Positions 59,611-64,000 of a stretch of 64,000 nt of DNA are shown in pieces. Made by a program: the position numbers and the translations under genes. The notes beneath the pieces were generated by a model. That model did no database searches. It was not told the DNA's origin and saw only the letters and a program-made list of their open reading frames with translations. Origin of the DNA: Pseudomonadota bacterium (lineage in GTDB: Bacteria; Pseudomonadota; Alphaproteobacteria; Rhodobacterales; Rhodobacteraceae); the NCBI GenBank assembly GCA_038533575.1, contig JBCAYL010000002.1, positions 248,001 to 312,000 of the forward strand, given 5' to 3'. The stretch's first letter is position 1, and each line of letters starts with the position of its first letter.

Positions 59611-60357
59611 CTAGGGGTCAAGCGTGGGCAGGTACTTCTCAAACGTGATCTGGTCCGCCACCTGCCGGGCCTGCGCGGCCTCCTCGACACTGCGGATCGT
59701 CCAGCAGGCCACCGTGGCGCCCCGCGCCTTCAGGCGCGCCACGGGCTCTGCCCTGAGGTCCCGGTGATCGTGAGACACGAAGCGCGCGCCCACGCGGTCA
59801 TAGTCGGGTACGGAGACAAGCTCGCCCCGCCGCTTCGCCGGGATGGTCGGCCAGTCCTCCGCCGTGAAGGCGCAGGTGGTGAGGCCGCGCGGCACACCGG
59901 GCGCAAGCTCTGCCATGGCGGCGATGGCATGGGGGTTGAAAGACATGACCGCCACCTCCCCGACGTAGTCTTCGAGCGCGGCGGCCACGGCGGCTTCCAG
60001 CGGCCCCACGTCGGGGCCCATCGCCCCGTCCTGGTCCTTGATCTCGATGAGAAGCGGTACGCGCCCGGCCACCTGCGCGAGCACCTCGGGCAGCGTGGGC
60101 GCGCCCGTGGGCCCGCCGAGCAGGCCAAGCGCCGTGAGCTCCGCCGCGCTCCGCGTTCGCACCGTACCCTGCGCACCGGTGAGCCGGGCCGTGCCGTAAT
60201 CGTGAAAGACCATGGCCTGCCCATCGGCGGAAAGCTGGACATCGATCTCGACCCCGTAGCCCGCCGCCACAGCCGCGTCCACGGCCTCGCGACTGTTCTC
60301 CGGCCGCCCCGGCCCGTGGAGAGCCCGGTGGGCGAAAGGACGTGACCAGAAGCTCAT
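59611..60357 (-). CDS. Glycerophosphodiester phosphodiesterase family protein
   Basis: The 248-residue TIM-barrel enzyme has AHRALHGPGRPENSREAV with the first catalytic His and the metal Glu, then VEIDVQLSADGQAMVFHDY with the metal Asp and second His, and LLIEIKDQ. It hydrolyses glycerophosphodiesters to glycerol-3-phosphate and an alcohol. There is no signal peptide, so it is cytoplasmic. It overlaps the RidA gene by 4 bases. Confidence 0.93.
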   Translation of the reverse strand: MSFWSRPFAHRALHGPGRPENSREAVDAAVAAGYGVEIDVQLSADGQAMVFHDYGTARLTGAQGTVRTRSAAELTALGLLGGPTGAPTLPEVLAQVAGRVPLLIEIKDQDGAMGPDVGPLEAAVAAALEDYVGEVAVMSFNPHAIAAMAELAPGVPRGLTTCAFTAEDWPTIPAKRRGELVSVPDYDRVGARFVSHDHRDLRAEPVARLKARGATVACWTIRSVEEAAQARQVADQITFEKYLPTLDP

Positions 60358-60818
60358 GCGATCTGGAAAATGCCTTCGATCTCCACGGCCACGCCCAGCG
60401 GCAGCGAGGCCGCGCTCACCGCGCTCCGCGCGTGGCGCCCGGCGTCATCGAGCGCCTCCACGAGGAAATCGGACGCGCCGTTGATGACCTTGGGCTGGTC
60501 GGTGAAATCGGCCGTGGAATTCACGAAGCCCACGAGCTTGACCACGCGCACCAGCCGGTCGAGCTCGCCGTCGCAGGCCGCCTTCACCTGCGCGAGGAGC
60601 GAGATCGCGCAGCTCCGCGCCGCCGCCGCCCCCGCCTCCACGTCGAGATCCGCGCCGAGCTTGCCCGTGATGAGGCCGCCCGGCCCCGCGGAGATCTGAC
60701 CGGAGACATGGACAAGGTCGCCCACCCGCACGAAAGGCACGTAATTCGCCGCCGGCGCCGGCGCATCCGGTAGCGTCACCCCGAGCTCCGCGAGCCGTGC
60801 CTCGTAGTTTCCAGCCAT
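60354..60818 (-). CDS. RidA family protein
   Basis: The product is 154 residues from ATG 60818 (AAGGAGACTG upstream). The YjgF/RidA fold is shown by NYVPFVRVGDLVHVSGQISA, LVRVVKLVGFVNSTADF and SLPLGVAVEIEGIFQIA. Members deaminate reactive enamines and imines. This one lacks the RidA arginine-containing RCYVEV-like motif, placing it in a divergent Rid subgroup with uncertain activity. It is first of a five-gene operon. DNA between it and the secretion gene (60819-61070) holds no gene that I can see. Confidence 0.88.
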   Translation of the reverse strand: MAGNYEARLAELGVTLPDAPAPAANYVPFVRVGDLVHVSGQISAGPGGLITGKLGADLDVEAGAAAARSCAISLLAQVKAACDGELDRLVRVVKLVGFVNSTADFTDQPKVINGASDFLVEALDDAGRHARSAVSAASLPLGVAVEIEGIFQIA

Positions 60819-61070
60819 CTCAGTCTCCTTCAATCTTCGCCCGCACCATAGCTGCAGGGCCCGGCGCCGAAACCCGATTCTTCAGCCGGGCACCGGCGCG
60901 TGGTGCCACCGCTCACCGGGAAGCGCTCCCCGTCCCAGTGGAGCGCGCCGCCCGGCATCTTTGTGCCATATACCTCCCCCGGAGGGCCGCCGGAGGCATC
61001 CGGCCTCTCTTCCGCCGGCAGGCGGCTGGTCAGGCCTCCGCGCTGCCAGCCCCAGGATCCGGCGCGACGC

Positions 61071-62402
61071 TCAGCTCTCGCGAAAGGCGCGGGAGAAGTA
61101 ATCGGCCAACGGCTTCACGAGATAGGCGAGTGGGGTGCGGTCGTCGGTGCGGATGAAGCTCTCGACCGGCATGCCGGGGATGAGCGTCACGTCCTCGGGC
61201 AGGCGCGCGATCTGCCCTTCCGTCAGGATGATCTCCGCACGGTAGAAGCTTGCCCGCGTCGCCTCGTCCTCGAACGCGTCGGCCGAAAGCTGGAGGACCT
61301 GCCCCTCGAGCTCCGGCGTTGTCCGCTGGTCGAGCGCGGAAAAGCGCAGGGTCACGTCCTGGCCCACGAAGACCTGGTCGATATGGATCGGATCCACTTC
61401 CGCGGCGATGATGAGCGGGCGGTCCTGTGGGACGATGAAAAGCACCGGCTCCGCGGGCCTGATGACCGCGCGCTCGGTAAAGACCGTGAGCCCGTAGACC
61501 ACGCCAGACACCGGGGCCGTGATGTCGAGCCTGTTCAGGCGCTCCACGAGCCCGGCACGCCGTTCGAGGAGCTCCACCTCGTTGAAGCGGATATCGCGAA
61601 GCTGGGTGATCGCTTCCTCCCGGCGGCTGGCGCGGAGGCCCAGAGTCTCGATGTCGATTTCGGTTACGCGACCCTCCGCCTGCGCGCGGGAGGCGCGCAG
61701 TTCCCCGATCGTGCCGAGCAGATTTGCCTCTTCACGTTCGAGCGCCAGCACCCGGCCGAGCTGTGCGAGGCCGCGGTCGAGCAGGTCTTGCTGGCCCTCG
61801 AGCTCCTGCTCGATGAGGGTTACCTGTCGCTCGAAGGCGTCGAGCTGCGCCTCGATGCCGCTCACCTGATCCTCGATCTGCCCGCGCTGCTTCACAAGCT
61901 GTTCGATGCGGCCCGTGATGGTCTCCTCCCGGGCCAGGAACAGGCGGCGCTGGCCTTCGATGAGGTCGCCGATATCGGCATCCTCGCTCTGCTCGAGGAG
62001 GGCCGGTGGAAAGGCGATGGTGGCTCTTCCGTCCCGTTCGGCCTCGAGCCGCGCGCGGCGTGCCATGGTCTCCCAGAGCTGCCCTTCGATGAGCGCGAGT
62101 TCGGACCGGAGCAGGGTGTCATCGAGCCGGATCAGGACCTCGCCTTCCTGCACCTCCGCGCCCTCGTCCACGATGAGTTCCACCACGACGCCCCCATCGG
62201 GATGCTGGACGACCTGCCTGTTGCGGTCCACTTCGATACGGCCCGTGGCCACGATGGCGCCGGAAATGTTGGCCTGCGTCGCCCAGGTGCCGAAGCCTCC
62301 CACGAGGACGAGGACGCCAAGGAGGCCCAGCGTCAACGGCCTGCGGGCAGACCACGTCTCCCCCGGACCGCCGGGCGTCTTGCTGTCAGTCGTGCGCGTC
62401 AC
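61071..62402 (-). CDS. HlyD family type I secretion periplasmic adaptor
   Basis: The 443-residue protein has one membrane span ([20 protein letters not shown]), then a lipoyl-like half-motif ([23 protein letters not shown]). A long coiled-coil hairpin (~115-290) follows, with the second lipoyl half ([16 protein letters not shown]) and a beta-barrel with [16 protein letters not shown] at the end. This is the PrtE/HlyD layout that links an ABC exporter to an outer-membrane TolC. Its start overlaps the ABC gene stop. Confidence 0.93.
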   Translation of the reverse strand: MTRTTDSKTPGGPGETWSARRPLTLGLLGVLVLVGGFGTWATQANISGAIVATGRIEVDRNRQVVQHPDGGVVVELIVDEGAEVQEGEVLIRLDDTLLRSELALIEGQLWETMARRARLEAERDGRATIAFPPALLEQSEDADIGDLIEGQRRLFLAREETITGRIEQLVKQRGQIEDQVSGIEAQLDAFERQVTLIEQELEGQQDLLDRGLAQLGRVLALEREEANLLGTIGELRASRAQAEGRVTEIDIETLGLRASRREEAITQLRDIRFNEVELLERRAGLVERLNRLDITAPVSGVVYGLTVFTERAVIRPAEPVLFIVPQDRPLIIAAEVDPIHIDQVFVGQDVTLRFSALDQRTTPELEGQVLQLSADAFEDEATRASFYRAEIILTEGQIARLPEDVTLIPGMPVESFIRTDDRTPLAYLVKPLADYFSRAFRES

Positions 62403-64000
62403 GTCACGCCTCCCGCTTGGCCGCGCGCGGCGCTGGCGCGGATTTCAGCCTGGTTCTGGACGACCTCTAGCAACACGTCCTCCTTGGGGCCAAAGGCGCG
62501 CCTCTGCCCGCCTTCGAGCATGAGCAGCACGTCGCATTCCTGGATCGCCGCCGGTCGGTGCGCCATGATCAGGACCGCGCCGCCGGCTGCCTTCAAATCC
62601 CGGATCGACTGGTTGAGCGCCTGGCTGCCGATATTGTCGAGGTTGGAGTTGGGCTCGTCGAGGACGAGCAGGACAGGGTCGCCATACATGGCGCGTGCGA
62701 GGCCGATCCGCTGGACCTGGCCGCCCGAGAGCCGCCCGCCCACGGCGCTGATGCGCGTGTCGTATCCATCTGGCAGCTGAAGGATCATGTCATGGGCTGC
62801 GGCCTTCTTGGCGGCTTCGACCACCTTGTCGGCGTCCGGCGCGTGCGACAGGCGTGCGATGTTTTCCGCGATGGTGCCCTCGAAGAGCTGCACGCGCTGG
62901 GGCAGGTATCCGATGAGCTGCCCGAGCACGTCGGGATCGTAGTTGTTGAGGCTCGCACCATCGAGCCGGATCTTGCCGCCCGCCGTTTTCCAGACCCCGG
63001 TGATCGCGCGGGCCAGCGTGGATTTCCCGGCGCCGGAGGGGCCGATGACCCCGCAGGCCTGGCCGGGCTCGATCTTGAAGGACACGATCCTGAGGGCCGC
63101 TTGGGCCTCGCCGGGCGGGATCACGGTGACCTGCTGCGCCTCGAGCTTGGCCTTCGGGCGCGGGAGCTTCGTGCGTGGCTCCTCGGCGGGGACCTCGCTC
63201 AGAAGCCGCGCCAGCCCGGTCCAGCCCTCCCGCGCCCGCTGCACGAGGGGCCATTGGTTGACGAGCTGCTCCACGGGCGCCAGCGCGCGGCCCAGCAGGA
63301 TGGACCCCGCGATCATGGCGCCGGGCGTCAGCTCCCCGCGGAGCACGAGAAGCGCGCCGAGGCCGAGCATGGCCGATTGCAGAAAGAGCCGAAACGCCTT
63401 TGTCGTCGTCTGAAACGTCCCGCCCGTGTCGGAGGCGGCGATCCCCTGCCGGAGGCTGGCATCGCGGGCCTGCTGCCACCTCGTGAAGGAGGCCTCGCGC
63501 ATGCCAAGCGCTTGCACCACTTCCGCCTCGTCCTTGAGCTGCTCGCTCATCCGTTCCGCTCGGAACTGGGCCGCGTTTGCTTCGCCGAGGGGCTGGCGCG
63601 TGAGCACTTGATTTAGGATGGCGAGCGTGACGAGAACGGCTGCGCCGGCGAGGGCGAGCCATCCAAGCAGTGGGTGGAAGACAAAGATGCCGAGGATGAA
63701 TAGCGGCGTCCACGGGATGTCGAAGAACGCCATGAGGAGCGGCGACGTCATGAAGCGCTGCACGGCTTCGAGGTCGCGGAGGCCCGTGGCCTTCGAGGGC
63801 GTTGGATCGATGGCCGTGCGCCGGATCACGGCGGAAAAGACCCGGCGATCGAGCCGCGACTGGAAGCGCGCCCCCACGCGGCCCATGACGCGCCCGCGGG
63901 CATAGTCGAGAATGCCCATCATCGCGTAGAGAAACGCGACGAGCAGCGAGAGCGCGAGCAACGTCTCCACCGAGCGCGACCCGAGCACGCGGTCGTAGAC
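62399..64000 (-). CDS. Type I secretion ABC transporter (permease/ATPase), 5'-truncated
   Basis: The frame is open through the last base ([10 protein letters not shown] at the edge), so the N-terminus lies beyond the window and ~534 codons are visible. A membrane domain of PrtD type comes first ([39 protein letters not shown]). The ATPase has Walker [10 protein letters not shown], signature [18 protein letters not shown], and Walker [13 protein letters not shown]. It would export a protein carrying a C-terminal, uncleaved signal (RTX proteins, proteases). The substrate and TolC are not in the window. Confidence 0.94.
   Translation of the reverse strand, partial: VYDRVLGSRSVETLLALSLLVAFLYAMMGILDYARGRVMGRVGARFQSRLDRRVFSAVIRRTAIDPTPSKATGLRDLEAVQRFMTSPLLMAFFDIPWTPLFILGIFVFHPLLGWLALAGAAVLVTLAILNQVLTRQPLGEANAAQFRAERMSEQLKDEAEVVQALGMREASFTRWQQARDASLRQGIAASDTGGTFQTTTKAFRLFLQSAMLGLGALLVLRGELTPGAMIAGSILLGRALAPVEQLVNQWPLVQRAREGWTGLARLLSEVPAEEPRTKLPRPKAKLEAQQVTVIPPGEAQAALRIVSFKIEPGQACGVIGPSGAGKSTLARAITGVWKTAGGKIRLDGASLNNYDPDVLGQLIGYLPQRVQLFEGTIAENIARLSHAPDADKVVEAAKKAAAHDMILQLPDGYDTRISAVGGRLSGGQVQRIGLARAMYGDPVLLVLDEPNSNLDNIGSQALNQSIRDLKAAGGAVLIMAHRPAAIQECDVLLMLEGGQRRAFGPKEDVLLEVVQNQAEIRASAARGQAGGVT

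Noticed and set aside
60900-62780. A 626-codon plus-strand frame across the HlyD-type gene
   Set aside because: It is antisense to a clear HlyD family protein and shows no family pattern.
1-64000. rRNA or tRNA genes, prophage genes, defence systems
   Set aside because: No rRNA-like sequence, tRNA T-arm/acceptor pattern, integrase, phage structural gene or recognised defence gene was found by eye.

Overview
The window is a stretch of alphaproteobacterial chromosome, most likely from the Rhodobacterales (Roseobacter/Rhodobacteraceae group). This is judged from gene content and codon use, not from a search. The DNA is GC-rich and densely packed with short operons whose genes overlap at ATGA, GTGA or TTGA. 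Rhodobacteraceae-type families of unknown function (DUF2794, DUF6478) sit among housekeeping genes (asd, accD, folC, ilvD, map, rsmD, zapE, sfsA). No rRNA, tRNA, CRISPR array, prophage or transposase was seen.

Layout. Bases 1-10146 form a surface-polysaccharide locus on the + strand: an RgpF/WbsX-type protein cut by the window edge, a sulfotransferase-like protein, a degenerate methyltransferase/coiled-coil protein, and three glycosyltransferases. Three consecutive proteins share a short aromatic repeat centred on YPDV. Bases 10147-11723 are a lower-GC junction with a 22-bp inverted-repeat pair, one lone secreted DUF1036-like gene and a CRP/FNR-like palindrome. From asd (11724) onward the content is core-like. 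A bicarbonate module (beta-carbonic anhydrase, SbtA-type permease, PII-like protein) lies at 14.6-16.6 kb. An M17 aminopeptidase and NlpC/P60 pair is at 17.2-19.5 kb. A structured candidate small RNA with its own terminator is at about 19.95-20.1 kb, followed by an orphan imuB.

Bases 22.5-27.6 kb hold glutathione-dependent formaldehyde oxidation (adhC, fghA). The two genes are separated by a TetR regulator, a tiny secreted peptide, an operator array and an AEC transporter. A 55-bp direct repeat, nearly identical in both copies, lies downstream of adhC and downstream of the fghA-yaiI pair. Bases 27.6-36.2 kb carry a HAD hydrolase, an ornithine-cyclodeaminase homologue, AzlCD, an MFS permease, ZapE, and a heme oxygenase/bacteriophytochrome pair forming a light-sensing kinase. 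Bases 36.3-46.1 kb carry a LysM protein, folC-accD, two tandem CPBP membrane proteases, ilvD, a lipoprotein, a DUF6478 pair and a LysR regulator.

Bases 46.2-60.8 kb are small mixed operons: OmpA/AhpD-like/GNAT/CinA-like; sfsA; map and a serine hydrolase; peroxiredoxins; an ArsR/SRPBCC pair with a palindromic operator at the start codon; an orphan TRAP binding protein; rsmD; a flavin reductase; and MscS/PCD/GNAT/GDPD/RidA. The window ends inside a type I secretion ABC transporter that is preceded (in coordinates) by its HlyD-type partner.

The most unusual signals are the repeat-bearing polymer proteins, the candidate small RNA, the direct repeats flanking the formaldehyde/TetR block, the TetR operator array next to a 52-residue secreted peptide, and three convergent gene pairs that share one CTAG as both stop codons.
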